Positions 32,193-43,958 are shown, numbered from the stretch's first letter. The stretch is 64,000 bases of DNA from an uncultured Pelagibacteraceae bacterium (GCA_902575095.1 CACGPY010000005.1:1-64000), one strand, 5' to 3'. Program-made: numbers and translations. The notes: a model not told the origin generated them from the letters alone.

Positions 32193-33136
32193 TAATTGAA
32201 ATATAAATCCTCTAATTGTTCTAATTCTTCATTATCAATCTTAAATCTTTTTATTAATACTTGTAAAAGTTTTAATTGACCAAAAATTAACATTAAACTA
32301 ATAAATTTTTCTTTATTATTTTTAATTATTTCCTCTCCAAATTTATTATCAAAATTTGGAATAAAAATTAAATCAGCTTCAACCGGGACTCTAATGTTAT
32401 GATTTCCGATGCCTTTCCAGTCTATTAACACATAATTAAGCTCATAAAGAAAATTTATCAATTTATGCCAGCTAGGAACTTCTTTATACATGGTGAATAT
32501 ATGTGCTTCTATTTTTATTAAAAGTGGGCGGTAGCTTCCTATCCCTTTCAATACATCAAGTTCAGCACCTTGAGTATCAATTTTTAAATAATCTAGTTTT
32601 TCAATATCCAATTCGGATAATTGATTAGAAAGAGTGTCGCATTCAATTTCAATTGTGCGAGTTATTTTGTAATCATTGAAATCTTTATTTTTAATATTAT
32701 GTAAGTCAAAATTTCGTTCATCCGGCCGATACATTGAAGAACTTCCAAGTCTATTATCTAAGATGAATAATTTTTTTTTTTCTTTTTTGCTCCAGAGCCC
32801 TTTATTGATAATAAATTTTTTTTTTTTCAATTTTTCAGCTTCCTCTTTTATAGGTTCAATTAGTATATCCTCAAAATATTCATTATATTTCCTTGGAAAA
32901 AAATTATCGGAGTTGAAACCTCCTTGCGCTCCTACATCTAAAGCAATAATTTTCTTATCTCCAAGTAATTTTTTTAATAAATCATTAAAATTGTATTTAT
33001 TGTTACTATTGTAACTTTTTTCACTTAAATAATTAATCACTCTACGATTTAATTTTAATCTTATTAATATCTTAAATATAATGGGTAGGATAATTTTAAT
33101 TAAACTTCTAAAAAATTTGTAGATTTTTTTAGTCAT
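32192..33136 (-). CDS. FkbM-family methyltransferase
   Basis: IALDVGAQGG, LIEPIKEEAEKLKKK, CDTLSNQLSELDIEKLDYLKIDTQGAELDVLKG. Confidence 0.85.
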   Translation of the reverse strand: MTKKIYKFFRSLIKIILPIIFKILIRLKLNRRVINYLSEKSYNSNNKYNFNDLLKKLLGDKKIIALDVGAQGGFNSDNFFPRKYNEYFEDILIEPIKEEAEKLKKKKFIINKGLWSKKEKKKLFILDNRLGSSSMYRPDERNFDLHNIKNKDFNDYKITRTIEIECDTLSNQLSELDIEKLDYLKIDTQGAELDVLKGIGSYRPLLIKIEAHIFTMYKEVPSWHKLINFLYELNYVLIDWKGIGNHNIRVPVEADLIFIPNFDNKFGEEIIKNNKEKFISLMLIFGQLKLLQVLIKRFKIDNEELEQLEDLYFN

Positions 33137-33141
33137 TTAAA

Positions 33142-33849
33142 TTATTTCTTTGTAAATGTCGTAAGACCTATTTTTTTTCCTTCAATTAAAGATGAAGAAC
33201 AATGAAGTCTTGTTCGGTCAAATATTAGCATTGAACCTAACTCCCATTCATAAACTAAATCAATTTCAAGACCTGAAAGATTTTCAATTTTCTCATGTTG
33301 TAAAAATTTTTTGTGATGTTCTTGATCGAATGGTTTTTTTTTATATATATTTAAATGCTCGGATGATCTCATATTTTGACCATATTTAAGATCTTTTACT
33401 TTAAGTTCATTTTCATCAATTGTAAAATTGGTAGAATTTCCATAAAATTTATTTTTAAAAATAACAGTGCTCCCTTTTGAGGTAAGTGGAATTAATGTTT
33501 GTTTATAAATAACTTCATCTAAATTAAAACCAGCATCGACATGCAAACCTATAGGATTATAACTTTCTTGAAATAGACCCAAAATATCCTCGTTTTTTTC
33601 ATCTTTGAGATTATCCATTTTAAATTCACCAATTTCATTTTTCACTTTTTCGTAAAAAAGACTCTCCAATTCTTCACTAAAATTTTTAAGCCATCTTTTT
33701 TTTATAACATTTTGTCTCTTATTGTGAACAGTTGTAGGTAAATTATGATATAAATTTAAAAATTTTTCTAATTCACTATTGCTAAATAAATTTCTTACAA
33801 CTTTTGGAGCGCTCTCAAGTTTTTTAATTTCATCAATATTTTTATGCAT
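33142..33849 (-). CDS. Possible 2-oxoglutarate/Fe(II) oxygenase-like protein
   Basis: IGLHVDAGFN (HxD) and distal LHCSSSLIEGKKIGLTTF (His...Lys). Confidence 0.5.
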   Translation of the reverse strand: MHKNIDEIKKLESAPKVVRNLFSNSELEKFLNLYHNLPTTVHNKRQNVIKKRWLKNFSEELESLFYEKVKNEIGEFKMDNLKDEKNEDILGLFQESYNPIGLHVDAGFNLDEVIYKQTLIPLTSKGSTVIFKNKFYGNSTNFTIDENELKVKDLKYGQNMRSSEHLNIYKKKPFDQEHHKKFLQHEKIENLSGLEIDLVYEWELGSMLIFDRTRLHCSSSLIEGKKIGLTTFTKK

Positions 33850-33851
33850 AG

Positions 33852-34643
33852 TTATTCACCCATATTTATTAAAGTGCCTCTATTTTTAGCCCCGTTGTAA
33901 GAAAGGTAAAAAATAGCAACACCGAATATAAAATATAAAAAAGATATAAAAATAGCTTTTAATATTTGAGAATAATTAATGATATCATAAATTAATATAT
34001 TTCTCATCTCCTCAAATATGTGAACTAGTGGGAGCAATTTTGCAATGATTTGAAGCCAATCGGGAAGTATGTCTATGGGGTAATAAATACAACCTAATGG
34101 AGCTAAAAAAAATAAACTAGCCCAAGCTATGTTTTCAAAAGAAGGACCAAACCTAACTAGTCCAGCGGTGACTAAAAGACCTAAAGTCACGCCAAAAATA
34201 TATAAAGTAATAAGTAAGAAAATAAGAGGAACGCCGATATTAAATATTGAGACACCAAAAAATGGTATTGCTAACAAAGCCGCTGGAACTAAACCAATTA
34301 ATGTTCTTAAAATTGCAGTGAAAGTTAACGCAGTTATTATTTCACTTATCCTGATAGGCGCGATGAAAAGATTTGTAAAATTTCTACTCCAAATTTCCTC
34401 AAGAAACATCATATTATAACTTATACTTGAACGAAAAAGAAAATCATAGAGTATAGCTGCACTTAAAATTATTCCGACAGTATTTTCGTAAAATGAGGAA
34501 TTCAAAGTAAAAAATTTTGATATAAACCCCCAAAGAAATATTTGTATTGTTGGCCAATAAATTAAGTCTAAAATTCTTGGAAAAGATCCTTTAATTAAAT
34601 ATAAATGTCTTAAACTAAGAGCTAAAATCTTATGCCAATTCAT
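33852..34643 (-). CDS. ABC-2 type transporter permease
   Basis: Six-TM pattern, FLAPLGCIYYPIDILPDWLQIIAKLLPLVHIFEEMRNIL; MNWHKIL start likelier than the track's. Confidence 0.88.
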   Translation of the reverse strand: MNWHKILALSLRHLYLIKGSFPRILDLIYWPTIQIFLWGFISKFFTLNSSFYENTVGIILSAAILYDFLFRSSISYNMMFLEEIWSRNFTNLFIAPIRISEIITALTFTAILRTLIGLVPAALLAIPFFGVSIFNIGVPLIFLLITLYIFGVTLGLLVTAGLVRFGPSFENIAWASLFFLAPLGCIYYPIDILPDWLQIIAKLLPLVHIFEEMRNILIYDIINYSQILKAIFISFLYFIFGVAIFYLSYNGAKNRGTLINMGE

Positions 34644-35364
34644 TTTTACTCCTAGCAATTTTTAGAAAAGTATCTTCTAAATTTTCTCTTCCATGTTTTT
34701 TTATAAGTTCATGACATGTACCTCTATCAACTATTTCTCCTTGCTTCATCATTATAATTTCATCACATAATCTTTCCACCTCCCTCATGTTATGAGAAGC
34801 TAACAAAATTGTAAGTTCATGATTTTTTTTATATTTTTCAATATACTCTCTCACAAAATCTCCAATGTCGGGATCAAGACTAGCAGTTGGTTCATCTAAA
34901 AATAATAATTTTGGTTTATTAATCAATGATTTTGCCAGAGCAACACGATTTTTTTGTCCTGAAGATAATTCTCCAGTTTTTTTGTTTACAAAATTTTGCA
35001 AATTTAAATCTTCGATCATTTCATCTGTCCGTAATTGAATTTCTTTTACACCATACAGTCTGGCGTAAACTTCAAGGTTTTGTTTAACTGTAAGTTTCTT
35101 TGGTAATTCTATGTAGGGAGAAGCAAAATTCATCAAACTTAGTAGTTTAATTCTATTTTTGGGAACAAGACTTGTACCATCAATAAAGATTTGACCACTT
35201 GTAGGCGTTATTAATCCAAGTAACATCCCTATTGAAGTTGTTTTTCCACAACCATTAGGTCCTAGGAGGCCCATTGTTTTATTTTTTTCGATATTAAAAC
35301 TGATGTTGTTTACAGCCATCAAAGTATTAAATTTTTTATAAATATTTTTTACTTCTACTTTCAT
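34630..35364 (-). CDS. ABC transporter ATP-binding protein
   Basis: LLGPNGCGKTTSIGMLLGL, LSSGQKNRVALAKSL, LLFLDEPTASLDP. Confidence 0.95.
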   Translation of the reverse strand: MKVEVKNIYKKFNTLMAVNNISFNIEKNKTMGLLGPNGCGKTTSIGMLLGLITPTSGQIFIDGTSLVPKNRIKLLSLMNFASPYIELPKKLTVKQNLEVYARLYGVKEIQLRTDEMIEDLNLQNFVNKKTGELSSGQKNRVALAKSLINKPKLLFLDEPTASLDPDIGDFVREYIEKYKKNHELTILLASHNMREVERLCDEIIMMKQGEIVDRGTCHELIKKHGRENLEDTFLKIARSKNELA

Positions 35365-36320
35365 AAAGTTTGTGATGCTTTTTTAATTCTATCATTTATA
35401 GCTATACCAGATCCTTTATATGGAATTTTACTTATTTGAATTTTTTTATATCCTTTTTTCTTAATTTTTCTCATAATTGTATATAGATTTGACGCAGCTT
35501 CTTTCAAATTTGATTTTTTACTCAAACTAAAAAACTTTTTCTTATTTTGATATCTTGACCCTAAATAAATAAAAGCACTTTTTTTATCATGTTTTTTTTG
35601 ATTAATTAAAACTGGAATACCAGGAGAATAATGTTTTTTCATCATCCCTGGAGATTTTATTATTTTATTTTTTGTATTTTTTTTAAATTCTAATTTTAAA
35701 ACTTTCTCAATTAAATTTATGTTTATTACGCCAGGTCTTAAAATTTCAGGAGTATCTGTAAGATCAACAACAGTCGACTCAAGTCCGATTTTAGATTTAC
35801 CACCATCTATAATTAATTTAACCTTTTCTTTTAATTCATCAAATACATCCTCTGCACAAACAGGACTTAAATTCTCTGATTTATTTGCACTAGGCATAGC
35901 TAAGGGAAAATCAATTTTTTTAAGTATTGATCTTATAATTTTATGCTTGGGAAATCTAATTGCAACAGTTTTTAATTTAGCAGATGCAAGTGGATTAATT
36001 TTGCTTTGATTTTTTTTTTTTAATATAAAAGTTATTGGACCTGGACAAAATTGCTTATACAATTTTAAAAGATACTCATTAACTTCAATATCATTTATTG
36101 CATCTTGTAAGTTGTAATAATGAATTATTAGTGGGTTTGATTTTGGTCTGCCTTTTAAATTAAATATTTTTTCAATTGGGGATTTTCTATAAGCATTTCC
36201 ACCAAGACCATAAACAGTTTCTGTCGGTAATCCAGCAACATTCCCATTTTTTAAATAATTAATGGTTTTACCTAGAGTTTTTTTGTTAAAAGTATAAATA
36301 TTTGAATAGCTTTTTTTCAT
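35361..36320 (-). CDS. L-threonylcarbamoyladenylate synthase (Sua5 type)
   Basis: GLPTETVYGLGGNAY, KGRPKSNPLIIH, LAMPSANKSENLSPV; C-terminal Sua5 domain. Confidence 0.93.
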   Translation of the reverse strand: MKKSYSNIYTFNKKTLGKTINYLKNGNVAGLPTETVYGLGGNAYRKSPIEKIFNLKGRPKSNPLIIHYYNLQDAINDIEVNEYLLKLYKQFCPGPITFILKKKNQSKINPLASAKLKTVAIRFPKHKIIRSILKKIDFPLAMPSANKSENLSPVCAEDVFDELKEKVKLIIDGGKSKIGLESTVVDLTDTPEILRPGVININLIEKVLKLEFKKNTKNKIIKSPGMMKKHYSPGIPVLINQKKHDKKSAFIYLGSRYQNKKKFFSLSKKSNLKEAASNLYTIMRKIKKKGYKKIQISKIPYKGSGIAINDRIKKASQTL

Positions 36321-36341
36321 AATGTAAATATTGTTTATTAA

Positions 36342-36557
36342 ATGAAGAATGAAAATATTCCAGCTGATATTAAAAGTAAATCATTAAAAGAAGCTAAAGC
36401 AGAAATCGATGTAATATTGAGTAAATTAGAAAAAGAAGAAACTAACCTTAACGACTCAATTGAAGATTATCAAAGACTAATCCATCTTAATAAACATATA
36501 GATCAATTATTTAAAAAAAAATTAAAAGAATTTTCAGAAAAAAAAAATAATGATTAA
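36342..36557 (+). CDS. xseB: Exodeoxyribonuclease VII small subunit
   Basis: SLKEAKAEIDVILSKLEKEETNLNDSIEDYQRLIHL; upstream of ispA. Confidence 0.88.
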   Translation: MKNENIPADIKSKSLKEAKAEIDVILSKLEKEETNLNDSIEDYQRLIHLNKHIDQLFKKKLKEFSEKKNND

Positions 36558-37425
36558 AAACAAATTAATCAAAAACGCCAATAAAGTTGATAAATTTTTA
36601 ATCAATTATCTTAAAAAACAAAAAAAATCTTTGCTGGTCAAACCAATGAAGTATGGAGTGTTATCTGGGGGAAAAAAAATAAGATCGACTATAATATTTG
36701 ACCTCGGGAAAATATTTAATGTAAGTGAAAAAAAATTAATTAATATTTGTGCAGCAGTTGAATGTATCCACTCATATTCGTTAATTCATGATGATTTACC
36801 ATGTATGGATAACGATAAAATGAGAAGAGGTAAACCATCAACACATATCAAATTTGGAGAAGCTTCAGCCGTGCTCGCAGGTAGTTCACTGCTTACATTA
36901 GCTTTTGAGATCATTTCAGAAAAAAAATATTTAATTAATTCTAAAATGAAAAACGAGATTATTGAATTTCTAGCCAGCTGTTCAGGACATACAGGTATTG
37001 CTGGTGGACAAGAATTAGATTTAAAGTTCGAAAATAAGAATATGAAAATAAATCAAATTATAGATATGCAGAAGAAAAAAACTGGAAAATTATTTAATTT
37101 CTGTTTGTATGCAGTAGGTGTAATAGCTAACAAAACAAACAAAGATAAAAAATATTTAAGTAATTTAGGTGAAGAAATAGGTTTACTGTTTCAGCTAGCT
37201 GATGATTTTTTAGACAAAAAAGGTTCTAAACATTTATTAGGAAAACCTGTTAAAAAAGATAATAAAAAAGGTAAATCAACATTATTAAACTTAATGGGAG
37301 AAAAAAAAGCTTATTTGTATGCAAATAATTTAAAAAAAAAAATATTGCGTAAGTTAGAAAAACATGGAAAAAAAGCAAAAGATTTGACTAGTACAATAGA
37401 ATTTATTTTAGAAAGAAAATTTTAA
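36550..37425 (+). CDS. ispA: Farnesyl/geranyl diphosphate synthase
   Basis: [40 protein letters not shown]. Confidence 0.93.
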   Translation: MIKNKLIKNANKVDKFLINYLKKQKKSLLVKPMKYGVLSGGKKIRSTIIFDLGKIFNVSEKKLINICAAVECIHSYSLIHDDLPCMDNDKMRRGKPSTHIKFGEASAVLAGSSLLTLAFEIISEKKYLINSKMKNEIIEFLASCSGHTGIAGGQELDLKFENKNMKINQIIDMQKKKTGKLFNFCLYAVGVIANKTNKDKKYLSNLGEEIGLLFQLADDFLDKKGSKHLLGKPVKKDNKKGKSTLLNLMGEKKAYLYANNLKKKILRKLEKHGKKAKDLTSTIEFILERKF

Positions 37426-39344
37426 TGGGTAGACTTATTAAACAAATTAACTTTCCTGCTGATTTAAGAAAATTCAATAGGGATGATCTTAAACAAATCT
37501 CAAATGAATTAAGAGATGAACTAGTGGATGTTGTTTCTGAAACAGGAGGACATTTAGGAGCTGGTCTAGGAGTCGTAGAGCTAACTGTAGCTTTACATTA
37601 TGTTTTTGACACACCTAAAGACAAATTAGTTTGGGATGTAAGTCATCAATGTTATCCTCACAAAATTATAACTGGACGAAGAGACAAAATTAAAACACTA
37701 CGTAAAGGCGGAGGCCTATCAGGATTTACTAAACGAACTGAGAGTGAATACGATCCTTTTGGCGCAGCTCACAGTTCTACATCCATTTCCTCAACGCTTG
37801 GAATGGCGGTTGCAAAAAAATTATCTAATAATAATAATAACGTAATAGCAGTCATAGGTGATGGGGCGATGAGTGCGGGCATGGCTTACGAAGCAATGAA
37901 TAACGCTGGCGCTTTAAAATCAAAATTAATAGTTGTTTTAAACGATAATGACATGTCAATAGCTAGACCCGTTGGAGCTATGAGCAAATATTTAGCAAAG
38001 CTTTTATCAGGTAAATTATATTTTAGTTTAAGAGAAACATTAAAAATGGTTATCTCATCTTTTTCAAAAAGATTTAGTCAAAAAGCTGGTAAAGCAGAGG
38101 ATTTATTAAGAAATATTGTTACTGGAGGAACTTTATTTAGTGAGTTAGGTTTTTACTATGTAGGACCAATAGATGGTCATGATGTTGAAAATTTAGTTCA
38201 AATTTTTGAAAATGTAAAAAATTCTAATCATCAAGGACCTGTATTGATTCACGTCAGAACACAAAAAGGAAAAGGATATAAGCCAGCAGAAGACTCAGGC
38301 GATAAATATCATGGGGTATCAAAATTTAATGTATCTACCGGAGAACAATCTAAATCAAAATCAAACGTGCCATCATATACAAAAGTATTTGCTGAAACTT
38401 TAATAAAACACGCTGAACAAGATACAAAAATTATCGGTATTACAGGAGCTATGCCATCGGGAACTGGTTTGAATCTATTTGAGAAAAAATTTCCAGATCG
38501 AACTTTTGATGTGGGAATAGCCGAACAACACGCAGTTACTTTTGCAGCAGGATTAGCTACAGAGGGATATAAACCTTATGCCGCTATCTATTCCACTTTT
38601 TTGCAAAGAGCATATGATCAAGTAGTTCATGATGTTGCTTTACAATCATTACCGGTAAGATTTGCTATTGATCGTGCAGGACTAGTTGGCGCAGATGGAC
38701 CAACACATGCTGGATCTTTCGATATTACTTATCTGTCAACTTTACCAAATTTTATTGTTATGGCAGCAAGTGATGAGTCAGAGCTAGTTAAAATGATAAA
38801 TACTTCAGTTCATATAAACGATCGCCCATCTGCTTTTAGATACCCTAGAGGAAATGGAATTGGAGTTGAGTTGCCATCTATCAAAGAAACCCTTGAGATT
38901 GGAAAAGGAAGAATAATCAAAGAAGGAAAAAGAGTTGCTTTGATAAATTTTGGAACACGATTAGAGGAATGTAAAAAAGCTTCAGAAGAACTTTTAAGAA
39001 AAGGAATTGATTGCTCAATTGTAGATGCAAGATTTGCAAAACCATTAGATGAAAAACTAATTATGGAAATAGCATCTAATCACGAGGTATTAATAACAAT
39101 TGAAGAAGGGTCCATAGGTGGTTTTGGATCGCATGTAATGCAGTTATTATCAGATAGAGGAGTGTTTGACAGAGGTTTAAAATTTAGATCTATGATACTA
39201 CCTGATCTTTTCATTGATCAGGACACACCAGAGAAAATGTATGAAACTGCAGGCTTGAACAGCTTTTCTATAGCTCATAAAGTTGAAGAGACACTTAATT
39301 CAAATATTATTTTAGCTAAAAATAGAAATAAGATATCTAATTAA
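37425..39344 (+). CDS. dxs: 1-deoxy-D-xylulose-5-phosphate synthase
   Basis: [51 protein letters not shown]. Confidence 0.97.
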   Translation: MGRLIKQINFPADLRKFNRDDLKQISNELRDELVDVVSETGGHLGAGLGVVELTVALHYVFDTPKDKLVWDVSHQCYPHKIITGRRDKIKTLRKGGGLSGFTKRTESEYDPFGAAHSSTSISSTLGMAVAKKLSNNNNNVIAVIGDGAMSAGMAYEAMNNAGALKSKLIVVLNDNDMSIARPVGAMSKYLAKLLSGKLYFSLRETLKMVISSFSKRFSQKAGKAEDLLRNIVTGGTLFSELGFYYVGPIDGHDVENLVQIFENVKNSNHQGPVLIHVRTQKGKGYKPAEDSGDKYHGVSKFNVSTGEQSKSKSNVPSYTKVFAETLIKHAEQDTKIIGITGAMPSGTGLNLFEKKFPDRTFDVGIAEQHAVTFAAGLATEGYKPYAAIYSTFLQRAYDQVVHDVALQSLPVRFAIDRAGLVGADGPTHAGSFDITYLSTLPNFIVMAASDESELVKMINTSVHINDRPSAFRYPRGNGIGVELPSIKETLEIGKGRIIKEGKRVALINFGTRLEECKKASEELLRKGIDCSIVDARFAKPLDEKLIMEIASNHEVLITIEEGSIGGFGSHVMQLLSDRGVFDRGLKFRSMILPDLFIDQDTPEKMYETAGLNSFSIAHKVEETLNSNIILAKNRNKISN

Positions 39345-40423
39345 CCACACTGTGCCTTATGCATTAATAGATGATCAAGTAAAACACAGTTGATCATTGC
39401 TTCACCAATAGGCACTGCTCTAATTCCTACACATGGATCATGCCGTCCTTTTACAGAAATATTTGTGTTTTTACCTTTTTTATTTATAGTTTCCCTACTA
39501 GTCAAAATAGATGAAGTTGGTTTCACAGCGAAAGATGCAACAATATCTTGACCTGAAGAAATTCCTCCAAGAATTCCGCCGGCATGATTAGTTTTAAATT
39601 TTATTTTTCCAGATTTTTTTCTTATCTCATCAGAGTTTTCTTCACCGCTTAAAAATGCTGCATTCATACCTGATCCAATATTTACACCTTTTACTGCATT
39701 GATACTCATTAATGCAGCTGAAATATCAGTATCAAGTTTCGAATAAATTGGGGCTCCTAAACCAACTGGAATCCCAGTTGCTCTTAATTCAATAATTGCG
39801 CCGCAAGATGATCCAGCTTTTCTTACTGCTAAAAGATATTTTTCCCATAACTTTACAGATTTTTTATCGGGACAGAAAAAAGGATTTTTTCTTATTTGTG
39901 CATTATTCCAATTAGATTTATCACAGGACATTAAACCTAGTTGAGTTACTGCACCGATAACATTAAATTTTTTTCCTAAAATTTTTTTTAACACAACTCG
40001 AGCAACAGCACCTGCCGCAACTCTGCTAGCAGTCTCCCTTGCTGATTGACGACCACCTCCTCTGAAATCTCGAATACCATATTTTTTAAAATAGGTATAA
40101 TCAGCATGCCCAGGTCTAAATTTATTCTTAATAGACTCATAGTCTCTAGATTTCTTATCTTCATTGTAAATGATAATAGAAATAGGTGTGCCTGTTGTTT
40201 TACCCTCAAAGACGCCTGATAAAATGATTGCTTTATCCGGCTCCTTCCTTTGGGTAGTAAATTTAGATTGCCCAGGTCTTCTTCTATCCATATCAGCCTG
40301 AATATCTTTTTCAGTAAGTGGAATATTTGGGGGACAGCCATCAATCACACAGCCTATAGCCGGGCCGTGAGACTCTCCCCAAGTCGTAAAACGAAATATT
40401 TTTCCAAAAGTGTTAAAAGACAT
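39341..40423 (-). CDS. aroC: Chorismate synthase
   Basis: [59 protein letters not shown]. Confidence 0.97.
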   Translation of the reverse strand: MSFNTFGKIFRFTTWGESHGPAIGCVIDGCPPNIPLTEKDIQADMDRRRPGQSKFTTQRKEPDKAIILSGVFEGKTTGTPISIIIYNEDKKSRDYESIKNKFRPGHADYTYFKKYGIRDFRGGGRQSARETASRVAAGAVARVVLKKILGKKFNVIGAVTQLGLMSCDKSNWNNAQIRKNPFFCPDKKSVKLWEKYLLAVRKAGSSCGAIIELRATGIPVGLGAPIYSKLDTDISAALMSINAVKGVNIGSGMNAAFLSGEENSDEIRKKSGKIKFKTNHAGGILGGISSGQDIVASFAVKPTSSILTSRETINKKGKNTNISVKGRHDPCVGIRAVPIGEAMINCVLLDHLLMHKAQCG

Positions 40424-40457
40424 AAATAAATAATGTATAGTTTATTTTAATAAATAT

Positions 40458-41090
40458 ATGAATCAAAAAAATGGCAAAAACTCTCTTGGTATAGACATTT
40501 GCTTTGAAGATTTGGATAATCCAATAGAATTGTTTAAAAAATGGTTCGCTAAGGCTGAGAAGACTGAAATTAACGATCCGAATGCTGTAGCAGTTGCTAC
40601 TTCTAATAAAGATAATCAGCCTAATGTCAGAATGGTCTTATTAAAAGGATTGAGCGATAAAGGCTTTGTTTTTTATACTAATTTTAATAGTAAAAAAGGA
40701 AGTGAGCTTAAGGAAAATCTTAAGGCATCAATGTGTTTTCATTGGAAAAGTTTAAGACGTCAGGTCAGAGTAATTGGAAGCGTTGAGGAAGTTTCCAAAA
40801 AAGAAGCAGATGATTATTATAATTCTAGACCATATAAAAATCGAATTGGTGCTTGGGCGTCTTCTCAATCTCAAACATTAGATAAAAGAAATACTTTTTT
40901 GAAAAAGATAAAAGAATTTGAAAAAAAATATCCCGATCAAAATAATGTGCCAAGACCCCCTCATTGGTCCGGATGGAGAGTTATGCCCGATGAAATTGAG
41001 TTTTGGGTTGATGGAGAAGGAAGAATTCATGAACGACTTAATTACAAAAATAAAAATGGAAAATGGGAAAAGGAACTTCTTTATCCTTAG
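40458..41090 (+). CDS. pdxH: Pyridoxine/pyridoxamine 5'-phosphate oxidase
   Basis: VRMVLLKGLSDKGFVFYTNFNSKKGSEL; RPPHWSGWRVMPDEIEFW. Confidence 0.96.
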   Translation: MNQKNGKNSLGIDICFEDLDNPIELFKKWFAKAEKTEINDPNAVAVATSNKDNQPNVRMVLLKGLSDKGFVFYTNFNSKKGSELKENLKASMCFHWKSLRRQVRVIGSVEEVSKKEADDYYNSRPYKNRIGAWASSQSQTLDKRNTFLKKIKEFEKKYPDQNNVPRPPHWSGWRVMPDEIEFWVDGEGRIHERLNYKNKNGKWEKELLYP

Positions 41091-42100
41091 TAAGATCTAT
41101 TTAAACTAAAGCTAGTCAATCTTTGTAATACTCTTTTATCCTCACTTTCGGGAAAAATTGCTAATGCATCATAAGAAACATTTACAAAATATTCTGCTTT
41201 TTTCAAACTTGTTTCAACAGCTTTGTATTTAAAAATTAAAGCTAAAGTTTCACTAAAATCTTCTTCGGTTCTTTTATTTTTTTTCATTATTTCCATTAAA
41301 AATTCTTTCTCTTCCTCATTACCTTTTTGAAAAATAGTAATTAGAGGAAGAGTTACTTTTCCTTCATAAAAATCTTTTCCAATTTCTTTTCCAAAAAATT
41401 TTTCTTTAGCGTAATAATCAAGAGAGTCATCTGCTATTTGAAAAGCTAGACCTAAATTTCTTCCATATGACTCTAAAGCTTTTTTCTCTTTTTCATTACT
41501 ACCAGAAATAAAAGCTCCTGTTTTAGTTGCTGCTGAAAAAAGTGCTGCAGTTTTTAAATTAATGATATCAATATACGTTTCTTCTAATAGGTCTGCCTCA
41601 CCTTTATGCTGAAGTTGAAGCACTTCACCTTGAGCAATCTTTGCAGATGTTGACGACAAAAGTTGCAATACTTCAAGATCACCATCCTGTACCATGATTT
41701 CAAAACATCTGCTTAAAAGATAATCTCCAACTAAAATCGATGATTGATTACCCCAAATAGAGTTGGTTGTTTTAACTCCTCTTCTTAATGAGCTTTCATC
41801 AATTACATCATCATGTAGTAATGTAGCTGAATGAATTAATTCAACACATGCTGCAAGATTAACATCTCTTTTTTCTTCTTTGTAGCCAGTTAATTTAGCT
41901 GACCCTAACGTTAATAGCGCTCTTAATCTTTTACCACCTGATTTAAGATGATGCTCGCTCATCCTCTCAATTAAATCAACATCGCTTTTAAGTTTTTGTT
42001 CAATTAAGTTTTCAACTTTTTGCAATTTAGCCCCAAGCATATTTTTAAGCTCAAGATATGCAGAGTTTGCAGATTTTTTTAGTGGTATAACTGATCCCAT
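41087..42100 (-). CDS. ispB: Long-chain polyprenyl diphosphate synthase (octaprenyl-type)
   Basis: GGKRLRALL, HSATLLHDDVIDESSLRRG, QIADDSLDY. Confidence 0.9.
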   Translation of the reverse strand: MGSVIPLKKSANSAYLELKNMLGAKLQKVENLIEQKLKSDVDLIERMSEHHLKSGGKRLRALLTLGSAKLTGYKEEKRDVNLAACVELIHSATLLHDDVIDESSLRRGVKTTNSIWGNQSSILVGDYLLSRCFEIMVQDGDLEVLQLLSSTSAKIAQGEVLQLQHKGEADLLEETYIDIINLKTAALFSAATKTGAFISGSNEKEKKALESYGRNLGLAFQIADDSLDYYAKEKFFGKEIGKDFYEGKVTLPLITIFQKGNEEEKEFLMEIMKKNKRTEEDFSETLALIFKYKAVETSLKKAEYFVNVSYDALAIFPESEDKRVLQRLTSFSLNRSY

Positions 42101-42245
42101 AGGCTTTTCTTACAATCGATTTTATCAATAATAAAATTTTAAATAGTAACTTGGTGACGCACCTATAATTCAACTATAAGTAGCGTAATTTAATATTAAA
42201 ATTTAGTTTATTACTGTTATAAGAATAATAAAGATCATCTAAATT

Positions 42246-43058
42246 ATGTTTTCAATTTTTAAAAAGAAAAAAGTTATACCACATGTAAGATTAACTGGCG
42301 TAATCGGATCGGCAGGCCGATTTAATAAAGGTATAGATCTTGCAGGTCAAAGAGATATTTTAAAAAAAGCTTTTTCTTTGAAAAAAATAACCCACGTTGC
42401 AATTTCAATTAATTCGCCTGGAGGGTCTCCAGTTCAATCACACTTAATTTATAGTTATATAAGACAATTAGCTGAAAAAAATAAAGTTAAAGTAATTATT
42501 TTTGCAGAAGATGTTGCTGCATCAGGAGGTTATTTAATTTCTTGTGCTGGTGATGAAATTTATGCAAATTCAAGTTCGATCATTGGATCAATTGGAGTTA
42601 TTTCAGCATCATTTGGATTTAAAGATTTGATAAAAAAAATCGGAGTTGAGAGAAGAGTTTATACTGCTGGAAAAAATAAAAGCACTCTAGACCCATTTGT
42701 AGATGAGAAAGAGGAGGATGTTAAAAGACTTAAGAATATCCAATTAGAATTACACGCTGATTTCATTAAAGTTGTTCAAACAAGCAGAGGCTCTAAACTT
42801 AAAGATCCTGAAAAAAATAATATTTTTACAGGTGAATTTTGGACTGGAAAAACATCTTTAAATCTTGGATTGATTGATGGAATTGGAAATGCTGATCAAA
42901 TTTTAAAAGAAAAATTTGGTGACAAAGTAATTATTAAAAATTTCGAAAAACCAAAAGGATTTATTGCAAGAAAACTATCTTCCTCGATTAAAGATCCCGT
43001 TGACAGACTAACTAATATTATAGAGGAAAAATCGATGTGGCAAAAATTTGGTTTATAA
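42246..43058 (+). CDS. S49 family serine peptidase (SppA/SohB-like)
   Basis: INSPGGSPVQSHLIY, EDVAASGGYLISCAGDEIYAN, SSIIGSIGVI. Confidence 0.92.
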   Translation: MFSIFKKKKVIPHVRLTGVIGSAGRFNKGIDLAGQRDILKKAFSLKKITHVAISINSPGGSPVQSHLIYSYIRQLAEKNKVKVIIFAEDVAASGGYLISCAGDEIYANSSSIIGSIGVISASFGFKDLIKKIGVERRVYTAGKNKSTLDPFVDEKEEDVKRLKNIQLELHADFIKVVQTSRGSKLKDPEKNNIFTGEFWTGKTSLNLGLIDGIGNADQILKEKFGDKVIIKNFEKPKGFIARKLSSSIKDPVDRLTNIIEEKSMWQKFGL

Positions 43059-43955
43059 ATGCCAGCTAAAAAAAAAGTAACAAAAAAAATACCTAAAAAA
43101 TTAAATTTTTTATCTTTTCAGGATATTATCATGAATTTACAAAAATTCTGGGGTAAGAATGGATGTGTAATTTTACAACCTTATGATATGGAAGTTGGAG
43201 CTGGAACTTTTCATCCTGCAACTACTTTAAGATCTCTTGGACCGAAGCCTTGGAAGGCAGCTTATGTTCAACCATCAAGAAGACCAACAGATGGAAGATA
43301 TGGAGAAAATCCAAATCGATTACAGCATTATTATCAATATCAAGTAATTATAAAACCATCTCCAAAAAATATTAAACAACTTTATCTTAAAAGCTTAGCT
43401 ACTATTGGTATAGACGTAAAAAATCATGACATTCGATTTGTTGAAGATGATTGGGAAAGTCCAACCTTAGGAGCGGCAGGTTTAGGTTGGGAAGTTTGGT
43501 GCGATGGAATGGAGATAACTCAGTTTACTTACTTTCAGCAAATGACTGGCATAGAATGCAAACCTGTCCCAGTAGAAATTACTTATGGTCTTGAAAGACT
43601 TTGTATGTTTGTCCAAGGAAAAAATGATGTTTTTGATCTTGATTGGAACAATGAGGGAGTCAAATATAAAGAAGTTTTTTTTCAAGCTGAAAAAGAGTTC
43701 TCTGCTTATAACTTTGAGTTTGCAAATACTGACACTCTACTCAAAAATTTTGAAAGTACTGAAAATGAATGTAAATCCTTACTTGAAAAAAAGCTTTCAT
43801 TACCAGCTTACGATCAATGTCTAAAAGCCAGTCATATTTTTAATTTGTTAGATGCTAGAGGAGTTATAGGCGTTGCAGAAAGGACCGGTTATATAACTAG
43901 AATCAGAGAACTTGCAAAAGGTTGCGGAGCATTGTGGCTAAGCTCGCAAAGTTAA
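43059..43955 (+). CDS. glyQ: Glycine--tRNA ligase alpha subunit
   Basis: [57 protein letters not shown]. Confidence 0.98.
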   Translation: MPAKKKVTKKIPKKLNFLSFQDIIMNLQKFWGKNGCVILQPYDMEVGAGTFHPATTLRSLGPKPWKAAYVQPSRRPTDGRYGENPNRLQHYYQYQVIIKPSPKNIKQLYLKSLATIGIDVKNHDIRFVEDDWESPTLGAAGLGWEVWCDGMEITQFTYFQQMTGIECKPVPVEITYGLERLCMFVQGKNDVFDLDWNNEGVKYKEVFFQAEKEFSAYNFEFANTDTLLKNFESTENECKSLLEKKLSLPAYDQCLKASHIFNLLDARGVIGVAERTGYITRIRELAKGCGALWLSSQS

Positions 43956-43958
43956 ATT

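Noticed and set aside
31312-33852. Integrative element at tRNA-Arg
   Set aside because: No integrase, and I could not find a repeat of the tRNA 3' end at the far side of the cassette.
39988-40344. 118-aa alternate-frame ORF inside aroC
   Set aside because: Same-strand out-of-frame ORF in a highly conserved gene; composition not protein-like.
42101-42245. Possible riboswitch or ncRNA in the 145-bp gap between ispB and the S49 peptidase gene
   Set aside because: Divergent promoter region, AT-rich, with no recognisable conserved core or stable hairpin by eye.
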